This document shows, piece by piece, positions 33,582 through 42,077 of a stretch of DNA of 42,517 nt. Under the pieces are notes generated by a model. The model was given only the letters and a program-made list of their open reading frames with translations, searched no databases and was not told the origin of the DNA. Where the stretch lies: NCBI GenBank assembly GCA_002450095.1, contig DJYK01000007.1, forward strand, positions 1 through 42,517. The letters run 5' to 3'. The position numbers and the translations under genes are program-made. The number at the start of each line of letters is the position of its first letter. Within the stretch, counting starts at the first letter, position 1. The DNA is from Mageeibacillus sp. UBA6980 (lineage in GTDB: Bacteria > Bacillota > Clostridia > Saccharofermentanales > Saccharofermentanaceae).

Positions 33582-34516
33582 CAGCAGATCTCCTTTGCAT
33601 TCTTAAGAAGTTTGTTGGCGTCATTCATCATGGTCTCGATGATGTCCTTAACGGGTCTGATCTCATTGACCATACCTGCGATCTGACCTGCCATGAATGT
33701 ACCGCCCTTTGTATCGCCGTCGATAACGGCCTTGCGAAGTGCTCCTACGCCCAGAGCCTCGATCTCCTCAAAGCTTGCGTGTGCCTCCTCTAACTTGATG
33801 AACTCATTTGTGAGCTGGTTTCTGATCTGTCTTACGGGAGCGCCTGCGGATCTTCCGGTTACTCTCGTGGAGCTGTCCTTTGCCTTGATGATCATGTCCT
33901 TGTAGTTCTGGTGGATGTTGACTTCCTCGGAAGCACAGAAGACCGTTCCGCACTGAACAGCCTCGGCACCGAGCATGAATGCTGCGGCGACTCCTCTGCC
34001 GTCTGCGATACCGCCTGCAGCGATAACGGGGATGCTTACCGCATCTACCACCTGGGGGACCAAAGCCATAGTCGTGATCTCGCCTACGTGTCCGCCTGAC
34101 TCCGTACCTTCTGCGATGACCGCATCGGCTCCGTCCTTCTCCATCTTCTTTGCAAGTGCAACACCTGCTACAACGGGGATGACGATGATGCCTGCTTCCT
34201 TCCACATGGGAATGAACTTTCCTGCGGAGCCCGCACCTGTCGTTACGACCTTGACCTTCTCCTCGGCAAGGACTTCTGCGATCTGGGGTGCTCTCGGATT
34301 CATGAGCATTACATTCACGCCGAAAGGCTTATCCGTTAACTCTCTGCACTTATGGATCTGATCTCTGATCCAGTTCTCATCTGCACCGCCGCATCCGATG
34401 ATGCCGAGACCGCCTGCGTTAGAGACAGCGGCAGCGATGTGATAGTCAGCTACCCATGCCATACCGCCCTGGAAGATAGGGTACTTGATGCCAATCATTT
34501 CTGTGATCTTTGTCAT
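33581..34516 (-). CDS. fabK: Enoyl-[acyl-carrier-protein] reductase II FabK
   Basis: 311 residues of the FMN-dependent nitronate monooxygenase-like barrel. FabK signatures are visible: GIKYPIFQGGMAWVAD at the start, GVNVMLMNPRAPQIAEV, EGTESGGHVGE, IPVIAAGGIADGRGVAAAFMLGAEAVQCGT, and RVTGRSAGAPVRQIRN. It carries out the last step of each elongation cycle in place of the triclosan-sensitive FabI. Its place between fabH and fabD supports this over nitronate monooxygenase. AAGGAG precedes ATG 34516. Confidence 0.96.
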   Translation of the reverse strand: MTKITEMIGIKYPIFQGGMAWVADYHIAAAVSNAGGLGIIGCGGADENWIRDQIHKCRELTDKPFGVNVMLMNPRAPQIAEVLAEEKVKVVTTGAGSAGKFIPMWKEAGIIVIPVVAGVALAKKMEKDGADAVIAEGTESGGHVGEITTMALVPQVVDAVSIPVIAAGGIADGRGVAAAFMLGAEAVQCGTVFCASEEVNIHQNYKDMIIKAKDSSTRVTGRSAGAPVRQIRNQLTNEFIKLEEAHASFEEIEALGVGALRKAVIDGDTKGGTFMAGQIAGMVNEIRPVKDIIETMMNDANKLLKNAKEIC

Positions 34517-34543
34517 GAACGTTACTCCTTTATGATCTGCTGA

Positions 34544-35527
34544 TTAATATTCTATGTAGTTGGCGTCCCATGTTAGTCCGCCTCCGAAGCTCGCGAGAAC
34601 GAGCTTCATGCCCTTCTTCAATCTGCCGTCCTTCTTCATGGCCGACATTAATGACGGGATCGAAGCACTCGAGGTATTACCCGTCTCCTGTAAAGTCATC
34701 GGGAACTTCTCTATATCTATATTCAGTTTCTTTGCCGTAGCTTCGATGATACGCGCGTTAGCCTGATGGAGGATGAAGTAATCCACCTCGTCGAGACTGA
34801 AGCCGTACTTTGCCGACAGATCCCTGATGATCTTCGGAACCTCGGTGATCGCGAATCTGAATACATCTCTTCCCGCCATATAGAAATATGTCGACTGCTC
34901 GAAGCCCTCTTCATCATATCTATTGGGTTGCTTTCTGTTCTCACATCTTAAGCAGTCTCCTCTGTCGCCTGAAGATCTCATTATAAACTCGTTCTTCTTG
35001 CCTTCTTCAGCTCTTAAGACTGCGGCACCGGCGCCGTCACCGAAGAGTATGCAGGTTCCCCTGTCGTTCCAGTCAACGAAGTTCGAGAGTGTCTCCGTTC
35101 CTACGACAAGAGCGAGCTTAACATTGCCTGATTCGATAAAGCCCTGAACGGTATTGAATGCGGCGATCCATCCGGGACACGCTGAATTGACATCAAAGCA
35201 TCCGACATTCTCGGAACACCCGAGCGCTTTCTGAACGCAGACAGCCATAGACGGGAACAGAAGATCCGGTGTGGTCGATGCCGCTACGATAAGTTCGATA
35301 TCCTTAGGATCGATACCGGCATCTTCGACAGCCGCTTTGGCCGCCTTGATCGCCATCGTGGATGACTTATCCTCGATTCCGTCAGCTATATGTCTTCTCT
35401 TAATTCCGGTCCTCTCAGTGATCCATTCGTCATTGGTCTCGACCATCTTCGACAGATCATCATTGGAGAGGATCTTCGGGGGCAGATACGAACCCAAACC
35501 TATAATCTTACCGGTAACTGAAGTCAT
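34544..35527 (-). CDS. fabH: 3-oxoacyl-[acyl-carrier-protein] synthase III FabH
   Basis: 327 residues from ATG 35527; the in-frame extension to 35578 crosses the operator and has no ribosome binding site, whereas AAGAGG lies 9 bases before the chosen start. The triad is Cys117 (SACPGW), His254 (HQANARI) and Asn284 (ETGNTSSAS). It starts fatty acid synthesis by condensing acetyl- or branched acyl-CoA with malonyl-ACP. It is the first gene of the operon and so the point where a FabT-like operator would act. Confidence 0.97.
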   Translation of the reverse strand: MTSVTGKIIGLGSYLPPKILSNDDLSKMVETNDEWITERTGIKRRHIADGIEDKSSTMAIKAAKAAVEDAGIDPKDIELIVAASTTPDLLFPSMAVCVQKALGCSENVGCFDVNSACPGWIAAFNTVQGFIESGNVKLALVVGTETLSNFVDWNDRGTCILFGDGAGAAVLRAEEGKKNEFIMRSSGDRGDCLRCENRKQPNRYDEEGFEQSTYFYMAGRDVFRFAITEVPKIIRDLSAKYGFSLDEVDYFILHQANARIIEATAKKLNIDIEKFPMTLQETGNTSSASIPSLMSAMKKDGRLKKGMKLVLASFGGGLTWDANYIEY

Positions 35528-35550
35528 TATTATTAGCCTCTTTTTATTTC

Positions 35551-35565
35551 CTTTGATTATCAAAG
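35551..35565. promoter_or_regulatory. FabT-like operator upstream of fabH
   Basis: A perfect inverted repeat CTTTGA-TTA-TCAAAG. The core TTTGATTATCAAA equals the consensus described for the MarR-type fatty acid regulator FabT of streptococci. It lies between the probable promoter and the ribosome binding site of fabH. No fabT gene is in the window. Confidence 0.6.
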
Positions 35566-35592
35566 TATTACACAACAAAAAGTGATAGTCAA
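35565..35592 (-). promoter_or_regulatory. Probable promoter of the fab operon
   Basis: Minus-strand -35 TTGACT (35587-35592) with a weak -10, either TAATAC after 16 bases or AATACT after 17 bases with a TGT extension. The -10 abuts the FabT-like palindrome, so a bound repressor would block it. Confidence 0.5.
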
Positions 35593-35624
35593 TATGCGAA
35601 GTAAGGCTTAAATGAAGGAAGAAA

Positions 35625-36515
35625 CTATCTTACAAGGACTTCAGCCCAGCATCCTTCTATCGGTATATCGTAAAGAGGTATGACTCCCGCTTTGATAAGC
35701 TCTCTCGTGCTGTCGTACATAACTTTCTTCTGATGCACGGGGCCCATATAGCAAGGTATGTTCTTCTCACGTGCTTTCTTTATCATATCGGGAAGTCCTC
35801 TTACGGACTGGGTCCCGCTGTGATAGGTCTCGATAAGAACGGCATCAAATGCCTCTATGTTAACCGCATCATAAGGGTATCCCGGAACATCGGGGATCGT
35901 AAGGATCTTCTTTACGGGCGATTCGAGATATGCCAATGCATCCTTCTCTTTTAACGTGCGTATCGAAGGCTTGCCCTGGAATTTCCCGTAATCTCCGTCG
36001 TAATTGGCATCGGTAACTCGTGCGGCGGGAATAAAGACCGTATCCTCCATCATCTCGTCCGAATAAACGACTCCGAATGTAACCGAACCGAGTTTACCTT
36101 CACACGCTGCTCCGAGAAGTCCGAGAGAATACTTCACGTTTCTCACCGCATCGGAATGAGGATCATCGGGCGGAAGTTTTGCCCCGGTGACCACTACGGG
36201 AAGATTCAGGAAAGACAGAACTCTTACGGCGAGCTGAATAAAGTACGCAGTAGAATCCGTACCGTGCAGGATAAGGATCGCATCAGGCTTATTCTCCCTG
36301 CACTCCTTTATTATCGCCGTAAAGGCGGAGCGGAAATACTCCTCATCGGCATTCTCCGACGAATACAGGATCGGTGTCAGATATGAAATCTCGCTCTTAA
36401 CATTAAACTTATCGAAGAAGCTCTTATCGGGGGCTGCACGAAGTTTTACGGTATCGCCTTTATCTACTGCGGAACAGATTGTTCCTCCGAGTGTAACTAC
36501 AAGAATCCTGCTCAT
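35625..36515 (-). CDS. L-asparaginase
   Basis: 296 residues. Both asparaginase Thr motifs are present: VTLGGTICS (Thr12) near the start and LHGTDSTAYF (Thr86, Asp87). TGAKLPPDDPHSDAVRN follows, in place of the more common GAQxPxxxxxSDGxxN. There is no signal peptide, so it is cytoplasmic. It hydrolyses asparagine (perhaps glutamine) to the acid and ammonia. GGAG lies 8 bases before the ATG. It is divergent from exoA and precedes the fab operon by about 100 bases. The type cannot be set, so no symbol is given. Confidence 0.9.
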   Translation of the reverse strand: MSRILVVTLGGTICSAVDKGDTVKLRAAPDKSFFDKFNVKSEISYLTPILYSSENADEEYFRSAFTAIIKECRENKPDAILILHGTDSTAYFIQLAVRVLSFLNLPVVVTGAKLPPDDPHSDAVRNVKYSLGLLGAACEGKLGSVTFGVVYSDEMMEDTVFIPAARVTDANYDGDYGKFQGKPSIRTLKEKDALAYLESPVKKILTIPDVPGYPYDAVNIEAFDAVLIETYHSGTQSVRGLPDMIKKAREKNIPCYMGPVHQKKVMYDSTRELIKAGVIPLYDIPIEGCWAEVLVR

Positions 36516-36573
36516 TGTCTTTCTCCGTGTAACAAGTAAAATATAGAAAGATTATACCAAACGAGGTGTCTGT

Positions 36574-37341
36574 ATGAGACTTGTAAGCTGGAATGTTAAC
36601 GGAATACGCGCTGTCGCGGGCAAGGGGTTTACTGATTCATTTAATGAGATGAATGCCGATATCCTCGGGATCCAGGAGATCAAAGCCCTGCCGGAGCAGG
36701 TTCCCGATGAGATCAGGAACATCCCGGGATACAAGAGCGTATTCTACCCCGCCGAACGCAAGGGTTATTCCGGAACAGGATTATTCTATAAAGAAGAACT
36801 CGATCCGAAGATCGAACTCGGATTCGGCGTTGAGGAATTCGATCACGAAGGAAGAGTCATCAAAGCGGACTTCGGCGATTTTGTCCTTTTCAACATCTAC
36901 TTCCCGAACGGAGGCAGAGGAGACGATTACGTTAAGTTCAAACTCCGTTTCTACGACTGCTTCCTCGATCAGGTCAAAGACCTTAGATCAAAGGGTCGAG
37001 AAGTCATCTGCTGCGGCGACGTCAACACCGCACATAAGGAGATCGACCTTAGTAACCCCAAGGCCAACTCCAAGATATCAGGATTCCTTCCCGAAGAGAG
37101 AGTATATATGGATCATTTCGCCGAGGCAGGTCTTACCGACACATTCAGGATGCTCTACCCCGACAAAGAGAACGCCTTCTCATGGTGGTCTTATAAGACA
37201 TTCGCGAGAGAAAGGAATGTCGGCTGGCGCATCGACTACTTCTTCGTAACCGACGGCTTAACAAAAAAAGTGGTCGAATCCGACATGATGAGTGACATCA
37301 TGGGATCCGACCACTGCCCTATTTATATCGATCTTAAGTAA
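36574..37341 (+). CDS. exoA: Exodeoxyribonuclease III / AP endonuclease
   Basis: 255 residues of the EEP nuclease family. The set of catalytic motifs is complete: SWNVNGIRA (Asn7), LGIQEIKA (Glu35), FPNG, GDVNTAH, WWSYK..ARERNVGWRIDYF and the final SDHCP (Asp246, His247). It repairs abasic sites by cutting 5' of the lesion and trims 3' ends. GAGGTG lies 6 bases before ATG 36574. It is the only clear plus-strand gene, and it converges on the acyl-CoA synthetase gene with a shared terminator. Confidence 0.97.
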   Translation: MRLVSWNVNGIRAVAGKGFTDSFNEMNADILGIQEIKALPEQVPDEIRNIPGYKSVFYPAERKGYSGTGLFYKEELDPKIELGFGVEEFDHEGRVIKADFGDFVLFNIYFPNGGRGDDYVKFKLRFYDCFLDQVKDLRSKGREVICCGDVNTAHKEIDLSNPKANSKISGFLPEERVYMDHFAEAGLTDTFRMLYPDKENAFSWWSYKTFARERNVGWRIDYFFVTDGLTKKVVESDMMSDIMGSDHCPIYIDLK

Positions 37342-37343
37342 GG

Positions 37344-37419
37344 CTTAATCGACATATGCGCTGCAAGTTGCGGAGCGCAGCGAGCGCACTGTTCGCGGCC
37401 AAGCGCATATTCGATTAAG
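37344..37419. terminator. Bidirectional terminator: long inverted repeat with GC-rich loop
   Basis: Arms CTTAATCG-AC-ATATGCGCT (37344-37362) and AGCGCATAT-T-CGATTAAG (37402-37419) give 17 base pairs with one small bulge, enclosing a 39-base GC-rich loop that can itself fold (GCGAGC/GTTCGC). It starts 3 bases after the exoA stop and overlaps the stop codon of the convergent acyl-CoA synthetase gene. There is no clear U-run. Confidence 0.6.
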
Positions 37420-39055
37420 ACATATTCTCCTGTTCAACGAGACGCTCGGCACCGTAGCGCTTTCTTAATAGCGGCTTCTCGATCTTGCCCGTCGCATTAC
37501 GCGGTACATCGGCGAGAATGATCTTCTTAGGTCTCTTATATCTCGGAAGCTGAAGACAGAACTGCTCTATCTCTTCGACCGTACATCCTGAGCCGGGTTC
37601 AATCTGAACAATCGCACCCGTGATCTCTCCGAGTCTCTTGTCCGGAAGACCGATTACGGCAACATCCTTGATCTTCGGATACTCCTGAAGGAAGTTCTCG
37701 ATCTCGACAGGATAGATATTCTCACCGCCCGATACGATAAGATCCTTTTTACGATCAACGAGGAAGTAGAAGCCGTCTTCATCCTGCCTTGCCATATCGC
37801 CGGTATAGAGCCAGCCGTCGTGAAGCGCCTGAGCGGTCGCTTCGGGATTACGGTAGTATTCGAGCATTACGCCGGGACCCTTAACGCAGAGTTCTCCGAC
37901 CTCTCCCTGCTTGACCTCATTACCGTCCTCGTCGATGATCTTACATTCCCATCTGTAGCCAGGAACTCCGATCGCTCCTACCTTGTGTGTATTCTCAAGA
38001 CCTAAGTGAACACAACCGGGACCGGTCGACTCGGACAGGCCGTAGTTCGTATCATACTGATGATTCGGGAAGTAATCTTTCCAGTGGCGGATAAGAGAGG
38101 GCGGAACGGGCTGTGCACCGATATGCATGAGCCTCCACTGATCGAGCTTATAGTCCTCAAGCTTAAGTTCACCGGAATCAAGTGCATCAAGGATATCCTG
38201 TGCCCACGGTACGAGCAGCCATACGTTCGTACAGTGCTCATCGGATACGGCACGTAAGATAGTCTCAGGCTTTGTACCCTTAAGGAGAACTGCCTTACTG
38301 CATGTCCAGAGCGAACCCATCCAATGGAACTTCGCACCGGTGTGATACAAAGGCGGAATACAAAGGAAGCAGTCTTCTCTCGTGGTCTTATGGTGAACGG
38401 CCTCCATCTCAGCAGCCTGCGTGAGGCTTCTGTGAGGATGAAGGATCGCCTTGGGGAAACCTGTGGTTCCGGACGAGAAGTAGATCGCAGCGAGATCATC
38501 TTCCGTAAGTTCGATCCCGGGATCCGTACTCGGATAGTCTGCAACAAGACTCCAGTAATTCTCAGCGAAATCAGGTTTTCCGTCTCCGCCGACGAAGATC
38601 AATATCCTGTTTCTGGTAATCTCATCGGCATTGATATTGATACGATCGACAAACTCAGGACCGAACAGGAGCACAGACACCTCGGCGAGATTGGCACAAT
38701 AAGATATCTCATTTGCCGTATATCTGAAATTGAAAGGAACCGCTATTGCTCCGGCTTTCAAAATACCGAAGTATATCGGAAGCCACTCGAGACAGTTGAA
38801 CATGAGAATGGCGACCTTATCGCCTTTCTGAACGCCTCTGTCGAGCAGCATATTCGCCACTCGGTTAGCCTTCTCTTCGAATACCTGCCATGTCAATTGT
38901 CTTCTGTAATACTTTGTAGGTTTGGTCTGCTGGACGAGATCATACTCTTTAAATGACTGCTTTCTCGTCTCTTCCATCGCAGGATTGATCTCAACAAGAG
39001 CAACTTCACTGCCGTGCTCACGGGCATTTCTTTTAAGTAATTCGGTAACAGGCAT
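37415..39055 (-). CDS. AMP-forming acyl-CoA synthetase (ANL superfamily)
   Basis: 546 residues. The AMP-binding P-loop is SSGTTGFPK (194-202); later motifs are YGLSES, GWLYTGDMARQDEDGF, DRKKDLIVSGGENIYPVEIE and the C-terminal catalytic Lys524 in NATGKIEKP. The enzyme should activate a carboxylic acid, most likely a medium or long fatty acid, to its CoA ester. A 50-residue N-terminal extension before the usual TWQVFEEKANRVAN start is a little long for the family. Its own promoter lies at 39092-39120. Placement beside the fab cluster hints at fatty acid salvage, but specificity is not visible. Confidence 0.92.
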   Translation of the reverse strand: MPVTELLKRNAREHGSEVALVEINPAMEETRKQSFKEYDLVQQTKPTKYYRRQLTWQVFEEKANRVANMLLDRGVQKGDKVAILMFNCLEWLPIYFGILKAGAIAVPFNFRYTANEISYCANLAEVSVLLFGPEFVDRININADEITRNRILIFVGGDGKPDFAENYWSLVADYPSTDPGIELTEDDLAAIYFSSGTTGFPKAILHPHRSLTQAAEMEAVHHKTTREDCFLCIPPLYHTGAKFHWMGSLWTCSKAVLLKGTKPETILRAVSDEHCTNVWLLVPWAQDILDALDSGELKLEDYKLDQWRLMHIGAQPVPPSLIRHWKDYFPNHQYDTNYGLSESTGPGCVHLGLENTHKVGAIGVPGYRWECKIIDEDGNEVKQGEVGELCVKGPGVMLEYYRNPEATAQALHDGWLYTGDMARQDEDGFYFLVDRKKDLIVSGGENIYPVEIENFLQEYPKIKDVAVIGLPDKRLGEITGAIVQIEPGSGCTVEEIEQFCLQLPRYKRPKKIILADVPRNATGKIEKPLLRKRYGAERLVEQENMS

Positions 39056-39091
39056 TGTATCCCGGTCCCCCCCTTAATTTCGTACCCGTCT

Positions 39092-39120
39092 ATATTAGCA
39101 CCCCGCCCCCGAAGCGTCAA
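39092..39120 (-). promoter_or_regulatory. Promoter of the acyl-CoA synthetase gene
   Basis: Minus strand: -35 TTGACG (39115-39120), 17-base GC-rich spacer, extended -10 TGC-TAATAT (39092-39097). It gives a leader of roughly 30 bases before ATG 39055. Confidence 0.68.
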
Positions 39121-39131
39121 AAAGAACTGAT

Positions 39132-39349
39132 TATCAGAATGAACTGCTGCCACTTCGTAACGAAATTTCTTATTCTGAAATTACGTTACGAAAAACACAC
39201 CATATTCGTTACGTTATTCTCTCATACGAAATTACGTTACGAAAAACAGCTAATTCTCGTAACGGAATTCCTTATTCTGAGTTTACGTTACGAAGACTCG
39301 CCAATTCTCGTAACGGAATTTCTTATTCTGAGATTACGTTACGAGAAAC
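39132..39349. repeat. 51-bp tandem repeat array with internal inverted arms
   Basis: Copies beginning ACGTTACGA start at 39183, 39234, 39285 and 39336, exactly 51 bases apart, with a diverged partial copy before them (39132-39182). Each unit carries GTTACGA near one end and TCGTAAC near its middle, so neighbouring arms can pair as hairpins in either register. The second and third units are most alike (TTCTCGTAACGGAATT and TTATTCTGAG). Since 51 is a multiple of three, a plus-strand frame translates as a 17-residue repeat (LRYEK..ILVTEFLIL), but no ribosome binding site supports it. The array fills most of the 313-base gap between the acyl-CoA synthetase and ABC permease genes. Confidence 0.85.
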
Positions 39350-39368
39350 AAAAAGAGATGGTCTCTTA

Positions 39369-40439
39369 TCAGATAAAGAACCGAACGATATACTTCAGTT
39401 CATGAATATAATCAAACGGTACCATCGCGAGGATAAAGGATAATCCGATCACGATCATATCCGGTATCTTAAGCCTTACGCCGCGCCTGAATATTACATA
39501 AGCGATAAAGACTATCAATCCGGTAATGATCCCCCTCCAGAAGGAAAACGTAACAGAAGAGGCGAACAACAGGTACAACGCCGACAGAAGCGGAATAAGT
39601 GTGCGATAGCCGAACAGACTGTCCGAGATCCCTCCCGTCTTCTCCGCCTTTTTCCTCATGAATATAAAGACAACACCGGCCAGGGCCGACACACCCAATA
39701 CGATCCAAAACCATTCTCCTATCACCGAATAAGAATTCTCAAATGTAAATCGTTCTATTTCACCATACAGCTCTCTTCTGTACTCCCTCGTCATATCGGA
39801 TTGCGGTTTACTGACACAATCAAAAAGCATTTCTAACAAACCTGAAGAAAAAGTCTTCTCGTGTCTGAGACAATAAGTAAAAACCTGTGATATAAAGGTG
39901 GGAATAAACGTATAAATCCCCATAAACACCAGCCCGTCAAAGATGTTATTCGCGACAACAAAAGCGAACAGACAAACTCCATAGAAACAGATACCGATAA
40001 GAAATACGGGCACTACGGCTTTCCAATAGTCACTCATATCAAGATGGCACTCGATTCGGTATTTATTCAGGACTATAAATCCGCATACAGCCGAAGCAGA
40101 ATACACTATCAACATATAAACAAGACCGTTAGTCATATGTATAAGCGCCAGTTTCCACCTTTCGAGCGGAAACGCGAACCATGTATCGATATTACGTTTG
40201 TTGGTAAAACCTGCAAACTCCAACGGCGCCAGAACAGCACACATCCAGGCCATGCAACTAGGCAATACACTCAAGTGGAAAGAATGCCTTATCACATCTT
40301 CATCGGATATATGATCCCAAATGTTAAACTGACGGTGTATACCAAGTCCTGTTATAAGCAGACCGAAGATAAGCATCACGACAAGAACGATAATGTTCTT
40401 TTTGAAGTGATAACAGAAATATCTCATTGAATTATTCAT
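39369..40439 (-). CDS. ABC-2 type transporter permease
   Basis: 356 residues with about seven to eight hydrophobic helices and no ATPase motifs. MNNSMRYFCYHFKKNIIVLVVML is a typical ABC-2 permease start: a short cytoplasmic helix, then the first membrane span. A larger extracellular loop lies at about residues 205-245. The start overlaps the ATPase stop by four bases (ATGA), so the two are translated together. The pair resembles YtrB/C- or bacitracin-type two-gene exporters. The substrate is unknown, and no GntR regulator gene precedes it here. Confidence 0.82.
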   Translation of the reverse strand: MNNSMRYFCYHFKKNIIVLVVMLIFGLLITGLGIHRQFNIWDHISDEDVIRHSFHLSVLPSCMAWMCAVLAPLEFAGFTNKRNIDTWFAFPLERWKLALIHMTNGLVYMLIVYSASAVCGFIVLNKYRIECHLDMSDYWKAVVPVFLIGICFYGVCLFAFVVANNIFDGLVFMGIYTFIPTFISQVFTYCLRHEKTFSSGLLEMLFDCVSKPQSDMTREYRRELYGEIERFTFENSYSVIGEWFWIVLGVSALAGVVFIFMRKKAEKTGGISDSLFGYRTLIPLLSALYLLFASSVTFSFWRGIITGLIVFIAYVIFRRGVRLKIPDMIVIGLSFILAMVPFDYIHELKYIVRFFI

Positions 40440-41326
40440 TTTGTATCACCTCCTCTGAGCCTGTTATCGATATCACCGATGATCGCTTCTTCAAAGTTAA
40501 CATCTAATTTATCGACTATAAGCGGATCTAATGCCTGCAATCCGGTCTCGACTTCTTCCTTATCGCCCTCAACGACAAGTGTCACGACTCTTCCCGTTAT
40601 TTTTAAAGATCTAACCTTAAACTCCTTAAACATACTCTCCGACGGGATCTCATTAAAAGCGAGCTGATATTTAAGATAATCCATCGTCTTCTCGAGCATC
40701 TTGCCGGAACTTACGACCTTGTGCTCATCGATCATTGCATATTCATCGCAAAAATCCTCGAGCTCTTTCAAGGAGTGACTTGATATAATGACGGTGCTGC
40801 CCTTCTCCCTGACAAGTTGCAGAAGACGCTCTTTGAACTTTATACGTGCATAAGGATCAAGCCCGTCAAAGGCCTCATCCAGAAGCAGGTATTTGGGAGC
40901 CACGGCAAAAGCCAGCGCCACAAAAGCCTGCCGGCGCATTCCTTTTGAGAAAGATCTCAGGGGCTTGCGCGGATTAAGTTTAAATCCTCCGATCATTTCC
41001 TTATATGCTTTCACATCAAGGGATGGATAAAAAACCTTATACAACTTCATAAGGCTCATGCAGCTTGTCTGCATACCAAAGTAAGGATCATCCGGCAGAA
41101 GGAATATATCCTGGCGTGTCTTCTCCGACAAAGGGCTCTTACCGTCATATTTCACGCTTCCTTTATAAGGTTTGTAAACGCCGGATATAGCCCTCAAAAG
41201 AGTCGACTTGCCGGCACCGTTAATACCGATAAGCCCCAGCACACACGAATCCTTAACAGTGAGATTTACATCTTCAAGTACTTTGTTTTTGCCAAAGGAA
41301 TGGCATAATCCCTCGATCTCGATCAT
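40436..41326 (-). CDS. ABC transporter ATP-binding protein
   Basis: 296 residues with all nucleotide-binding motifs: Walker A GINGAGKST (34-42), Q-loop region with FLLPDDPYFG, signature SFSKGMRRQ (about 139-147), Walker B YLLLDEAFDGLD, and the H-loop SSHSLKELED. The roughly 90-residue C-terminal extension after the NBD is common in drug or peptide exporters of the CcmA/YtrB type. It powers the adjacent permease. The ribosome binding site GGGGAGAAAAAGG precedes ATG 41326. Confidence 0.95.
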   Translation of the reverse strand: MIEIEGLCHSFGKNKVLEDVNLTVKDSCVLGLIGINGAGKSTLLRAISGVYKPYKGSVKYDGKSPLSEKTRQDIFLLPDDPYFGMQTSCMSLMKLYKVFYPSLDVKAYKEMIGGFKLNPRKPLRSFSKGMRRQAFVALAFAVAPKYLLLDEAFDGLDPYARIKFKERLLQLVREKGSTVIISSHSLKELEDFCDEYAMIDEHKVVSSGKMLEKTMDYLKYQLAFNEIPSESMFKEFKVRSLKITGRVVTLVVEGDKEEVETGLQALDPLIVDKLDVNFEEAIIGDIDNRLRGGDTK

Positions 41327-41376
41327 CCTTTTTCTCCCCTGATCAAATCATTAAGCTGATCCCTCTTTGTAATAAG

Positions 41377-42054
41377 CTAACCCACTGATTCTCTATTATA
41401 ACCAATAAAAGTTATATTCGGATATATCGGCTGCAATTCCGTTGCTTGTTCAGTCGTGCTTACATAGACTGTATCGATTGATTCCCATGATGAAATATAC
41501 TCTTCTACTTCTTCATTTGAACAGTAATATGCACTCATTATATATATGCCTGTAAATTCATTGTCAGGTATTTCATAGGCTCCAATCTGATTCTCATAAT
41601 CATATGAACGACCATACGAGAATGGCCGAATTCTTACTAGTTCATCTTCATAGCAATCGTCTTCGGAAAGATTATTAATTTCACAAAGATAGTCACCTGG
41701 CTCGCCGCTGTAGCGGTCAATCGGCAATTGGAAACTCAATGTAATCAACTGCGTATTTCCATCAATGTCTGTATCGCTTAATAAGTATTCGTCAACTGAT
41801 TCTATTACGGAGTTGATAATTTCATATTGTTCATCAGTATTAGCAGTTTTTACAATGATCTTTAGACAAATATCATTTCTCTCACCATTCCGCTCATCAT
41901 ATGCAGAGAGAATAATGTCATAATCGGTATTCTTTACAATATAATCAGCTATCCCCGATAAAGAATCATCGATGTGACTTGAATTACGATGAATGGGAAA
42001 GCACCCTGTCAATAACATAATAACAGCCAAGCAACTCAATATTATTCTTTTCAT
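41377..42054 (-). CDS. Unknown lipoprotein
   Basis: 225 residues with a clear lipoprotein signal: KR, a hydrophobic stretch and lipobox LTGC (Cys18), so it should be anchored outside the membrane. The mature part is acidic and rich in Tyr, Ser and Ile (for example NTDYDIILSAYDERNGERND) and has no motif I recognise. AGGT lies just before ATG 42054. Base composition is more AT-rich than the fab and rpo genes. It follows another unknown gene by 23 bases; the two may form a small exported-protein unit. Confidence 0.75.
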   Translation of the reverse strand: MKRIILSCLAVIMLLTGCFPIHRNSSHIDDSLSGIADYIVKNTDYDIILSAYDERNGERNDICLKIIVKTANTDEQYEIINSVIESVDEYLLSDTDIDGNTQLITLSFQLPIDRYSGEPGDYLCEINNLSEDDCYEDELVRIRPFSYGRSYDYENQIGAYEIPDNEFTGIYIMSAYYCSNEEVEEYISSWESIDTVYVSTTEQATELQPIYPNITFIGYNRESVG

Positions 42055-42077
42055 ATTACCTCATTGATCCCCATTGA

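Noticed and set aside
36516..36573. Promoter for exoA in the divergent region
   Set aside because: A TTATAC box with GTAACA 17 bases upstream is present but too weak to list as a feature.
39132..39349. CRISPR array
   Set aside because: The units are head-to-tail repeats of 51 bases with no unique spacers and no cas genes.
39055..39405. Plus-strand frame through the 51-bp repeats as a repeat protein
   Set aside because: No ribosome binding site, the start overlaps the synthetase gene and the frame exists because 51 is divisible by three. It is kept only as a possibility in the repeat finding.
41327..41376. End of a GntR regulator gene before the ABC ATPase
   Set aside because: A 16-codon frame ending KRDQLNDLIRGEKG fits loosely, and such ABC operons often have a GntR gene, but the stretch is too short to claim.
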